From NCBI GenBank assembly GCA_950295325.1, contig OX485803.1, forward strand, positions 32,791,554 through 32,855,553: a stretch of DNA of 64,000 nt. The letters run 5' to 3'. Below the pieces are notes generated by a model. It had not been told where the DNA came from. It did no database searches and saw only the letters and a list, made by a program, of their open reading frames with translations. Origin of the DNA: Polytrichum commune. Taxonomy: Eukaryota; Streptophyta; Polytrichopsida; Polytrichales; Polytrichaceae. A program made the position numbers and the translations under genes. Every line of letters starts with the position of its first letter. Within the stretch, counting starts at the first letter, position 1. Positions 21,391 to 31,288 of the stretch are shown here, piece after piece.

Positions 21391-21726
21391 TATTACATTG
21401 TTTGTGGTATTTAGTGTCTCTTACTATTTAGAGTTACATAATGCTATAACTTTTTGTTTGTAAAGAATGCACATAACATTGCTCAACCGAAGAATTGTGT
21501 AGATGGGCCCAACAATAGATTCGAGAATAAAGACTCCGGATGCTGGAATCCCATCGCTTCAAATTGAACATGAAGTCAGGGCAATTGAGTAATGTTATGT
21601 AAGGCTCTATCAAGTAAAGTCGTTCATGGTGTACAATGTTCATACTTTGTTGATAAAGATGGAATGTATAATAAGAAGTTATAGCATTGTGTAAATCCAA
21701 ATAGTAAATGACACTCAATAGTGCAG
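21391..21726. mobile_element. CACTA-like MITE, family D copy
   Basis: The left arm (TTTGTGGTATTTAGTGTCTC, then TTACTATTTAGAGTTACATAATGCTATAACTT) and the right arm (inverse, ending near 21726) are about 55 bp long. The tips are worn. The interior of about 225 bp has no ORF. Confidence 0.7.
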
Positions 21727-22104
21727 TTCAACAAACACTCTTGGAGTTAGAGGAGGAGTGATGTATAACTAAAGGGAGCTATAAGTACAACTTCCACATT
21801 CATGCAAACGGCTGCTTGTGTGCTCATCAAGGAGCCGGCAGCTGAGAATTTCAGCACTTGCTAAGTTACTCCCAGTTTGAATGTGGAATGACGTATTATA
21901 TATTAACGTAAGTTACTCCCTTCACCAGCGAAGAGGTAAACTCCAGTAAAATGTACTTAAAAACAGCTGCTGCTCATCATATATCTGAATGTCTATATTA
22001 CTATTACGTATCTCACTCAATCACTTGCTCATAATAGAGATTTGACTCATTCCCCCAAATGACTCCAAGCACCGTACATCTACGGTAGATAGCATAGATG
22101 GGTC
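21727..22104. other. Intergenic, no gene seen
   Basis: No feature is recognised in this stretch between two repeat blocks. Confidence 0.4.
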
Positions 22105-22268
22105 AATTGTCCGGAGACATCTAGAGCATAATCAGTCAAGATCCAAGTGTTTCCAAGTCCCACCAGTTTTTTCTTTATTATTTTGAGGTGTGTTTCATAG
22201 ATTCCTCTAAAAATGGTACGAAATTATTCCAAAGTCTTTTAACTTTAACCGGTTATTTGTCAAACTCA
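22105..22268 (-). repeat. Dispersed repeat A, copy 3, left part
   Basis: A reversed copy of repeat A from the CAATCAGTCAAGATCC block to GTCAAACTCAACC. It breaks off into a TA microsatellite and the element at 22294-23294. The missing terminal part (TCTCCC-ATTCATTGAT) reappears right after that element at about 23297-23322. Confidence 0.65.
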
Positions 22269-22270
22269 AC

Positions 22271-22294
22271 CATATATATATATATATATATATA
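22271..22294. repeat. (TA)n microsatellite
   Basis: About eleven TA units lie at the left border of the adjacent CACTA-like element. Confidence 0.95.
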
Positions 22295-23294
22295 ACTACA
22301 CTAAATATCATATTTTAGTGTCATGTGGTGTTTATTGTCAATATGGTAACTTTTTGGATGACACTTCTTATGAACAAGTGAACAACTAAACTCGTTTGTA
22401 ACCCTAACCGTCGCAGGTGACGTGGCCGTCTCAGAGGGCAACATTTCGGGAAAGGACTATAAGCCTCCTCCTCGAATATTGCAGACCTTGCACAACTAAC
22501 CAACTCATTCAACTATTAGTTAACTAGTTGCCTTTCGTAACTATAGTTGTTCGCGATTTGACTTGCCAAAAAATGTACTTAATTGTAGTTGTTCTAGATT
22601 CGGTATGCCAAAAAATCTAGTTGACTATGGTTATATCTAGTTAATTAAAGTTGAGTGTAGCCTGCTCACGGAATTCTGCTATAGTGTTGTAGTGTCACTA
22701 GTGTGTTATTTGTGTTGGTGGTGTACATGGAGGTTAGCCCAACACTATGAGTGATAATATACAGGTGTTTCTTGATGATCCTTAGTGACCCGAGCATATT
22801 AAAGACCCTCACTTGAAACAAATCAAGAGGCGATTTTGACGATAGTTAACTATGGTTGTTCTTGAATATGGTCTTAATTTTTTTTAGTTAATTATAGTTG
22901 TTCTTCAAATCGGTTTGAATTTTTTCTAGTCAACTATAGTTGTTCCCTAAAATGTATTGAAAAAATATTAGTTAACTATAGTTATTTTGGCAGTTGTCCA
23001 AGGTCTAAAATTTTGTCAGGGATGACAGATGAGTTTGTCCATTGGCCAAAACCCTCCCTTTTCTTGTCAACAACTTGTGATGAAATATTGTCATGGACAA
23101 TTGAAATTCAGTTGAAAAATCACTTAGTAAGTGACAATGATTGCAACACTGTAAATATATAATCCCCCAACAAATTTATAAGGAATGACAAATAATGTTG
23201 GGTTAACATATAGTGTTGGTGACACTATAGCGAGCTTTACAATTAGTATTGAGCAAGACAACTTATGTCACTAAATAGCATATCTAGTGTAGTG
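22294..23294 (-). mobile_element. CACTA-like non-autonomous element (family E, copy 2), ~1.0 kb
   Basis: The left end is CTACACTAAATATCATATTT (22296) and the right end is TATCTAGTGTAGTG (23294), an inverted pair. The right tip TAGTG mirrors CACTA. The half between 22990 and 23290 is the inverse of the interior of copies at 15144-15519 and 55376-55620. The other half has repeated TTAGTTAACTATAGTTGTTC blocks (22530-22990). No transposase frame. Confidence 0.75.
22510..22990. repeat. Short interspersed TTAACTATAGTTGTTC reiterations
   Basis: Inside the 1-kb element the block TAGTTAACTATAGTTGTTCT recurs about eight times with variation (near 22515, 22545, 22580, 22620, 22840, 22890, 22935 and 22970). 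The palindromic core TTAACTATAGTTAA could bind a protein or fold back. Subterminal reiterations of this kind are typical of CACTA elements, where transposase binds. Confidence 0.6.
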
Positions 23295-23454
23295 TTTGGG
23301 TCTCCCTATTCATTGATGTATAGCTTGGTAAACTTATGATAAAGGCAAGGAACAAAGGGTTCCATTCACGTTGGTGTAACTTCAAACAACAATGTTTTTT
23401 TTTCTTCTTTTCTAAATTTATAGATGTGCATGATTTGGTGTCTCATTGTGCATA

Positions 23455-23690
23455 ATTGGGGAGAATTTTGCGCTTAGTTGGTTGAGATCCTAGTGTTTTC
23501 AAATCCCAACCAGTTACATGTTCATAAATTCGGCTTTTCTTTATTGATCCGAGGCATATTATATAGATCCTTATAGGACGATCGGTAATTTCTAAAAGTC
23601 TTGAATTGCAACCAATTATTTCTCAAACTAAATCGCTTCATCTGAAACTAGTGGTCAATTCTACCCATTCATTATCAAACACCTGTATTT
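23455..23690 (-). repeat. Dispersed repeat A, copy 4
   Basis: A reversed, almost full-length, diverged copy: GAGATCCTAGTGTTTTCAA, CCAACCAGTTACATGTTCAT, then TCTCAAACTAAATCGCTTCAT and a TACCCATTCATTATC end. Confidence 0.75.
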
Positions 23691-24095
23691 GAGTGGTGAA
23701 TGGTTGGCTATTGATCTAAGAGGAAAAAAATAAAAATAAAAATAAACAACGCCCGTACCATGTACCGGCATGAATGGATCTAAGAGGAAACACTAAAAAG
23801 ACATGTGTTGAAAAGAGATTGGAGTATTTTGCATAAATTACATACAAAACATAATTCTCGAGCTTGACTTTTTCTAAGTTACGGGATGTGGATCCCCTTG
23901 GCAACCCCTTGGAATTTGGGGTAAGAGATTGGAGTTCTTTAAAAAAAAAAAACCATGAACCATGGCAAGTACTTCATTTGTCATTGGCTCCTAAAAATCA
24001 TATAATTGCCATCGTGGGGGATACCAAACTACCGATTATTTTGAACTACCCATCAAATATGTTACAGTCCCTCAATATGGTTCACTTTCACTTTA

Positions 24096-24237
24096 CACTA
24101 AGCTTGAGGGCCCCGTTGATTGTGAAATTGTATTTCTATTTCCCATGGTATGGTCTTTGAACGATTTCAAGGGTATGTATCTTTCCATGATCACGGCTCT
24201 TGGTCCTTATGTAAAACGCCCCTCAGTTACAAGGGAC
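24096..24237 (+). repeat. Dispersed repeat C, copy 1
   Basis: About 140 bp alike in order and orientation to 55798-55937: CTTTCACTTTACACTAAGCT, ATTGTATTTCTATTTCCCA, GGACGATTT-CAAGG (GAACGATTTCAAGG here) and GATCACGGCTCTTG. No ORF. Its TTTACAC-AAGCTTGAGGGCC start vaguely resembles the GGGCCACTTCACAC element ends. Confidence 0.7.
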
Positions 24238-24312
24238 AATGAATGGGGAGAATTGGCTGCTAGTTTCATGTGAACCGGTTGAGTTTTGAAATTTAGTCAG
24301 TTGAAGTTCAAG
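24232..24312 (+). repeat. Dispersed repeat A, copy 5 (partial)
   Basis: Only the first ~80 bp of the repeat: GGGGAGAATTGGCTGCTAGT, GTGAACCGGTTGAG, GTTGAAGTTCAAGATTTCA. The next block is replaced by the MITE at 24336. Confidence 0.7.
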
Positions 24313-24335
24313 ATTTCACAATAATCACACTAATG

Positions 24336-24540
24336 ATCCCAATCAGGGCGCGCTACTATTAAGAGGTACGCAGTGCAATAACATCTTACCCATGAGTTCA
24401 ATTTTCACTAACAAAAGTTCAAGAGGTTTGTTTGGACATTATAAATCATACAAGACTTTGCTTGGTGATATAGTACATTCTCATTGAACATTATAGCACT
24501 CCGTAATTCACATAGTACCACACACTACCTAATTGGGGAT
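24336..24540. mobile_element. MITE with ATCCCAATTA ends, copy 2
   Basis: The left tip ATCCCAATCAGGGCGCGCTA and the right tip ending CTACCTAATTGGGGAT are inverted. Inner blocks AGGTACGCAGTGCAATAAC and TTATAGCACTCCGTAATTC pair. Same order as 17087-17292. Confidence 0.7.
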
Positions 24541-26924
24541 AATAATCGTACCAATCATTTTAAGATGTATATTCCGTAGAATATACCCCAAATCATAAAG
24601 GAAAACCGAAATATGACCGCATGTAACCGATTGGAATCGGAAACGCTCGGATGTCAAACCGATTATGCCAAAGATGTGCACGGGCACTGACAAGAAAATT
24701 CAAAAGCACGAATTGTGTTGCCAAGTTATGGGAGCATTTACGAGGTATGATTGAATCCATCATTAGGCGACTGTTGGGAATTTGGGCCGTGTTCAATCTA
24801 CACTCTTTGCCGGCAGGTTTATAACTGTGAGGAATTCAAGCAACAATAAATGACAAGCATGATTGTTGTGTCTAAGTCAGACGTCAAGGATTTATGCAAT
24901 AATAAGACCTAAGTTTGCAATTAATCGCACTACCGGAAGTGGGTTTTCAACAAACAGATTTTATTTATTTTTTGGCTATGCTTCCACTTCTTGTAAGATA
25001 TGAAGTATGAAGTTGGTGCAAGATAATTAGCAAATCCAAGTCTTGTAAGATGTAGTCATTTTTCTCATAGTTGTTGGAGCTCATATGAATAACTTCTTCA
25101 CTATCAAAGTGAAGATTGTCTTTCTCATTTGATGATTGTATAGGTCTTCCCAGTTGTGTTGATTATTGAGCCTAGAATGGTTAACATATTTGAGCACATA
25201 GTTTAATTTCTAAATAACACATGTCTTTGCGTATTTGTGTCCATTCTTTGAACGGCACCTTACAACACGCCAGTCAAAGATAACTGTCCATTTAAGACGA
25301 GTAACCAAATTAGGCGTGCCTTACCAAAAGAGTTTGAGTGAAGTAGAGTATAGGCATCTCTAAAAAAAACTATACATTATTATATTGTTTTAGCAAAAAT
25401 ATGTCCATGTCAACAAATTTTGAAGAGGACTTAAATTGACTACCATAAGAAAAAACTTGAAAGAGTTCAAATAAATTAGGTATCTTGTACACTATTTTGT
25501 AAACAACTATGAGGGGCACTGAGGAATTATGATATGTAAGCTTGTTTCTTTGTGTGTGAGATGAGCATGCGTCATTGGTCAAAAAAAATTTGAAAGTTGA
25601 TTATTGAGAATTTTTTGCTTCCTTTTTTCAAGTCTCATTGATTTTCTACATGTTGTTTACGAGCTTCAAAATCACTTTGGAGCATCATTCTCCTTTAATT
25701 AAGCAAAATTAAACAAGACTTATTCCAATTATTCTTGAAACATAAAGAATCTCATGTTGAATGGGGTTCCCAAATGAAGACATTAGTGGTTCCACAGTGG
25801 TTTGTCTTTTCGAAGGAGAGCCCGTGCATGGCCCAATAAATGGCTAAGGTCAATAAAGGGTTCATCAACTCATCTAACAATTACAATCTTCCATTTGAAT
25901 CAATTCATACATACATAGATATGCCCCAGGGGAGTGCACCTTTCATTGAAACCAAGAATCATGTGTGTTCACAACCTCATTTGTGCACTCACGTATGTGC
26001 ATGTACATTCATACACATTTTAATTATAAAACATAGGGAGACTTGGGCTTGTACAAATGACATGTATTCAAATTCATGCCACGCGTTCCTGTCACCGTTG
26101 TCACAATGTGACCATCCAGTAAATTCCTCTTCATAGTAAGTTGTTTTAAGTATAGACATAGTCTATTTTGATGAAGTAAAACTATGCTTTCATACTTCTT
26201 TAGGGCTCATGCAAACCTTCGCATATACCATGCAATGGTAGCAATCGTTAGTGAAAACTTATGCAAAGTTTTTGGTCCACTTAAAGGCAGTGTCCCAAGC
26301 TACTTAGCAGTGTCGATGGAATATTTTATAGTGGGCAATGGCCATTTAATTGTGAGTATGTGCCATATAATGGTTCAATGACACCGCCTAGCAGCACGAC
26401 ACACAATTCTCATAGTGTTTGTTTAGAATGAGATGTGTTGGGTATTTGAATAAATAATAATGGATCATTTTCATTAGCATCTTTTGTTTGGAAGGTTGTA
26501 TGTGTGATAGTCTCCCCCCCCCCCTTTTGATGGCGTAGTTGTGTATGGTTCCTCTAGCTTAAGTTGTGAAGACTAACTTGTTCGGTATGAGTGAGTTGTG
26601 TTTTATGCGTTTTGTTTGGGACCTATAAACGAACCTCATAAAGTCTGTACAGAAACGAAGGAGATACTTACCTTACATGATATTTCGTGTGTCTTGCCAC
26701 TAACCTATTCTGTCTTGAATGTCCAGGAATGTTATAATACCAGTGCCTGTGGGGGTGGGGGTTTCATACCGGTTTGCTCTTCAATACTGCTTGTGTTGAA
26801 GTTCACCCCTGACAACAATAAAGAGGCGCAAGGAAGAAACAAACACAAAGTGATCACACAAACACGACGTTTGCCTAAATTACAAGTACACAAGTGCCGT
26901 GTATATTGGCTGTAAGGTAAAAAG
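24541..26924. other. Intergenic, no gene seen
   Basis: AT-rich with an 11-base C run at about 26514-26524. Short frames at 25840-26136 and 26598-26915 lack family signatures. No repeat shared with the rest of the window was recognised. Confidence 0.45.
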
Positions 26925-27605
26925 AAAGATGACTCCAATGTTGCCACCGGCGTGAATTACGGCGTTTCTTCGTTTTGAAGTTGGTTTACAGTGCGGTAAT
27001 GAAGTGCACCGGTTGTTCAAGAATTTCAGTCCAAGACAATGTTATTTGAGGCAACGGTTGGTATGACGGACAAGATGGAAAAACAAGAAACAAATGTCTC
27101 AAGTTGGAGTTTTATGAAGGTCAAGTTTCTTGTTCAAGGGTTTGAGGTTGCCCAAGAAACTTCACCTCCAAAGAATTCCCTCAACAAGAAGTGTTGCCAT
27201 GTTGGCATCCATATCATTTTTCATCCATGTTTTTTGTTTTCCACTGGAGAAGTTTGGGCCATAGAGTAAATCCTAGTTGGTGAAGAACCTATTTAGTAGC
27301 CAATCATATTGCTTCATTCCCTTGAATTTCTTGACTGATGCACTTCATCACTGTAGTCTAAACCGGCCCTAAGTCGATATGTATTCCCGAAATGGGCATC
27401 ATGAGAATTGGAGGCCCCCCAACAACTATTGCCTCCTTTCGAAAATGAACGCCTAGGACGGGTATGGACAAGCCGGCCAACACCTATCTTCCCCAAGTGC
27501 AATTCTCTAGGTTCCGTCATGCTTCTTTGGAAATATACGGTACACTATGATACCTCTACTATGACTGGGTGGACCATAGGTGGTAGGGTGCACCGGAAAT
27601 CAAAT
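26925..27605. repeat. Dispersed repeat K, copy 1
   Basis: Two blocks match 43245-43510 in the same order: GCCACCGGCGTGAATTA near 26943-26962, and GACTGGGTGGACCATAGGTGG with GGTGCACCGGAAAT at 27563-27600. Copy 1 is longer between the blocks. The second block runs directly into the 5S-like sequence at 27605-27660, so the two may be one retroelement relic. Confidence 0.6.
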
Positions 27606-27660
27606 GTTAGGAAGGTCACCCATCCGAGTACTATTCCGACCATAGGCAATTTAACCTCTA
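27605..27660 (-). repeat. 5S rRNA-like remnant (3' half, C-box region)
   Basis: On the minus strand the stretch TAGTACTCGGATGGGTGACC differs by one base from the strongly conserved plant 5S rRNA 3' region that forms the C box of the internal promoter. A weaker GGTTAAATTGCC lies at the expected distance upstream, where 5S has AGTTAAGCGTGC. The 5' half is absent, so this is not a functional 5S gene. A 5S-bearing TRIM retrotransposon of the Cassandra type, or a 5S-derived SINE, would explain it. Confidence 0.65.
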
Positions 27661-27699
27661 GGTTAGGGCCCTAGGTTTAAGCCACCTTTTTTGTTGTAG

Positions 27700-28448
27700 A
27701 TAATCGCAAATGTGAGTTCCAATCTTCACTTGTTGCGATGAACATTTATGCAATGCTCATAATGCATAAGCAAATATAATCTTGAGTTAGGGTAGGTGTA
27801 CATTAGGGTTAGAGTCCAAAATATCCCTTGATAGACCCTGCTTTTGGAGTTGAGATTGGATCCAAGCTAAAAGTTTTTCAAACTAAGAGGAGTATATTCT
27901 TGAGTTGGGACCAACAATGTTTGGCATGGTAATTGATGCTACATTAGCATGATGCCATTTTTTCATATTTTGGACTCAAACCTTAGTTTAAACTCCTTGG
28001 GTCCAATTTTTTTGCGATTGATCAATAAGATTACTTGAATATGTTGTTTCTTTTATTTGAGACCCTGGTGTAATCCCACACTTAAAGCAATCCCAGTGCT
28101 TGATTTACCTATCAATACCCATAAACATTTGTAATGATTGAAATTGATGTTAAAAGTTGTGTTCAGATGGTTATCAATAACAATTGAGAGGGGGGGGGGG
28201 ATGTTAGTGATCATGGGGGTGAATGTTCATAACACCTACCAAGGAGGAAGGGAAAATGAAAACGTAACTCTCATTGTTGAGCCCATGGCCTCATTGTTAA
28301 ACCAAATCAACCCTTAATTCATGGTCAAAGATCCCAAATAACTTTAGTGAACTTAAAGTGGAATGAATCAACAACCATCATATATGGGACATGTTTTGAT
28401 TACAACCCCCTCACTAGGTGTAAATAAACATTATAAGGACCATGTCAA
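27700..28448. other. Intergenic, no gene seen
   Basis: No exon is recognised. A G10 run lies at 28191-28201. Confidence 0.45.
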
Positions 28449-28694
28449 GGCCACTCGACACATGAGCCAAGGGCCGTGACCACGTAATTGTGAGGCCCTT
28501 GATTCTCATCCAAAGGCCATATCATTGATATGGTATGTCATGTAGAAATCCATATAGACTTTTCATCCATGATAATTTTTGTGAGCTCTTAGACCTTCAC
28601 CTTCACCTTCTAGTGTGAAGTGAACTCGGACGGTCTCGGCCTATTCGACAAATGCAGTGGTCACGGGCCTTCAGTCTCATGTGTGAAGTGGCCC
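28449..28694. mobile_element. MITE with GGGCCACTTCACAC ends, copy 2
   Basis: The left end GGCCACTCGACACATGAGCC (28449) and the right end CTCATGTGTGAAGTGGCCC (28694) are inverted. The interior shares GGCCGTGACCACG, TTCTAGTGTGAAGTGAAC and GGACGGTCTCGGCC-TATTC blocks with the longer copy at 39520-40005. Confidence 0.8.
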
Positions 28695-28996
28695 TAAGTG
28701 TTTGTAAGTTTCCACCAGTTATTGTCCACATTAATAACTGTGAGATATTCTTTACAGCGTAGGGATTTTCAAACAGAAATAAATTGCAAGTCACAACAGT
28801 AACTTACGTCGCTTGTGGCAGGCAAGAGGAAGATATAACCACACAACTGAGCTTGGAACTGGTCAATGGCCAAAGAAATACAAAGTAACTTCTTCCGATG
28901 TATATATGGAAATTCTACAGGCACCAGAAAGAATATGCCTTGTGTTTTTATTTACTCATTACTAAAGTGAAAGATTTGCATGCTCATTAAGTGATC

Positions 28997-29258
28997 GTAA
29001 CCGGTTGGCCGCTTTGTTTTGCCGAGGTGGCACTACACGATTGGCTCTGAGCACACATGTTTGCATACGATAACCTCGACATCCCAGCCGGTTATGATCA
29101 TCTAAATCGGTTATGGTGACAAGTGACCCACTGTTTAGGTCACCTGCGCGGCTCAACAAAGCGGCCAACCGGTTACGTCCGGTAATCGTTTTATTGGAAT
29201 CGGTTATCGGTGCAGAACCGGTTCTGCACCAATAACCAGTTCCAATAAAACGATTACC
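28997..29258. repeat. Double foldback: 22-bp inverted repeat enclosing unrelated DNA, plus a 78-bp near-perfect palindrome
   Basis: Arms GTAACCGGTTGGCCGCTTTG (28997-29018, 22 bp) and its exact inverse (29155-29176) enclose about 136 bp. Four bases later comes a palindrome centred at 29219/29220: 39-bp arms 29181-29219 and 29220-29258 with about two mismatches and no loop. Both contain AACCGGTT centres. Nothing in it codes. Confidence 0.9.
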
Positions 29259-30690
29259 TAATACATATAGGTCCCTTCAATCAGGTTGATTATTGAGCTT
29301 ACAATGGTTAGTATATTTTGAGCACGAAGTCTTTTTAAACGCATGTCTTCTTTGTGTCAAATCTTCGCTAGAAACCTAAGTACATGCCACTCGTATATAG
29401 GTGTCTAGATTATTGTTGTGTTTGATTTAGACACGTCTACTTTGATAGAAAGGTTTGTCAAAGAGGGACTAAACTTACGGTTTGGTCTTGGTTTGGTCTT
29501 GGTTTGGTCAAAGAGGGACTAAACCCTTTGAGGGTCTTTGCAAGCGACTCTATACCTACGTAAGCTCACCCATTGAGAAGGTGGAAAGACGATGTAATTG
29601 GATGACACCTAGAATTGCCCTTATGTATAGGACGTATAGCAGGGTGACCCTTTGGACGATAGCAAGGGGAAAGGGGGAAGGGGGGGAGAAAACGTGGTTG
29701 GTTTTGAGTGAATGTTATGACATAATTAGGGGTGTGTTCATTATATGATTTATTGGACTCTTGCATACAAAAATCAAAACATATTTTTGCATTGTTTTGT
29801 TGGGTGAAGTATTGATTTTTCAAGTGGGGGCGGTTTAGGACAAAAGACGTTGATGATTTTGGACAAGTGTTGGGATGATTTTGAAAACCATTTGTAGTGT
29901 AAAAAGTATGGATTTAGGGAGGAATCTAAGAGATACGGGTAAGTGATCTAAAACAATGCTACAAATTCATATAATGTGCAATTAGTACATATTCATATAA
30001 TGTGTAATTAGTTTTCTACAAATTAAGCACCCTCTATCTCAATCCACCAATAATAAGAATCTGAGAGTTATATACACACTTTGGAAGAGGAAATTAACTT
30101 GAAGTGTGCTTTCCAAGACTACAAAAACCGATGGAAGAGGCCCGTTTGTGGCTCCATCAGTGGAGATGCTCTTAGGAACGCCAAGAAGCCCTAGAGTCAC
30201 ACAAAACCCTGTATTAGACCCCTGGTTCTTAGAATTTCCGGATAACTCTAAGGTGGAATTCGGGTTATGAAAGATCATTACTATCTAATGTACATAAGAT
30301 AGACACTGTCAATCAATGCTTTCAAGCCCCAGTTTGAGAGCCTTTGCCAAAATAATCATGGCTGCCAACTTAGATTGTGTATTGATTGGCTATCCCTAAT
30401 CTCGACTAACTTAATCCCACCCCCTTATTTTAGAGACCTAAGATAATCAACTTCCAACTTAATGATAACCATACCTAAAGTTGATGTGTCCTCTAAAGGT
30501 AAATGCTTGAGCCTTGTACAGATTTTGCTTGAGATCTCCTTAAAGGATTAAAACTTAATAAACACAATTAGTGATTAAGAGCAAGGCCATTCATGATTGC
30601 AAACTTAAGGTGTTTGGGCATCTGGACACTCTTCTTAACTGGACACTCATATTTAAGTGGTATATGTGGCAAGATTTGTTAGTTAATTAA
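29259..30690. other. Intergenic with a short tandem patch
   Basis: At 29456-29525 a GTCAAAGAGGGACTAAAC motif is present twice, flanking three GGTTTGGTCTT units. Otherwise there is no gene, RNA or shared repeat. Confidence 0.5.
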
Positions 30691-30940
30691 GGGCAGCGTC
30701 ACACTGTGGCCGAAGGTCGAGAGGCCGTCGATTTTCACCAATCATATTGCAAGAAATCAAGAATTCGGTCTAGCTCTTGATCCTTCGTACTAGAGGCCAA
30801 AGTCCAAAGGCCGTTGCTCTCCAAAATGCTTATATGGCAATACTTTTTGACCAAGGCGACGGACTCTCAAAGGAAGTTTGGATTGGATAGGATCGAAAAC
30901 CCAAGCTATGGTCGAGAGGCCGTTGATTTTTTTCCATTAA
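30691..30940 (+). repeat. Repeat Q pair, related to the GGGCCACTTCACAC elements
   Basis: GGCAGCGTCACACTGTGGCC at 30692 is followed by GGTCGAGAGGCCGTCGATTTT, and a direct second copy GCTATGGTCGAGAGGCCGTT lies at 30905-30930. The inverse appears at 20883-20912. It is probably a rearranged element. Confidence 0.55.
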
Positions 30941-31030
30941 TTTCCGGATTGGCCTATGCAGGGTTGGCTTGCCTTCCATTGTGTCCAATATGTGATCATG
31001 CTGAGATTATAATTAAATAATCTCCACTCA

Positions 31031-31288
31031 TTGCCTCATCTTAAATGGAAGAAACCTCCGCTTGTGCATGATGGAGAACTGTTGGATGCCTTTTGGCTCA
31101 AAGACATGAATACATGTGGTTGTTGCATGAAGATGGGTGCAAGCACGGTAAAGTGGACAACTCCTAATCCGTGCCTAGTGTTAAGTGAAAGTGATTCAAA
31201 ATTATACACTAACTTTGCATTTTGTGAAGAACATTTTAGAAGACGATGCAAATGGTGTGCAAGTAAGCAAGTGATATTGAACAAGTAA
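31031..31288 (+). CDS. Hypothetical Cys-rich ORF, possible zinc-binding exon or relic
   Basis: This is an 85-codon frame. Cys and His residues are spaced CGCC near residue 30, a Cys near 49, then C-x2-H-x4-C-x2-C (FCEEHFRRRCKWC) near 68-78. That spacing recalls half of a RING or PHD-type finger, but the pattern is incomplete and I recognise no family. No neighbouring exon was found. It follows repeat Q directly, so a transposon origin is plausible. Confidence 0.25.
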   Translation: MPHLKWKKPPLVHDGELLDAFWLKDMNTCGCCMKMGASTVKWTTPNPCLVLSESDSKLYTNFAFCEEHFRRRCKWCASKQVILNK

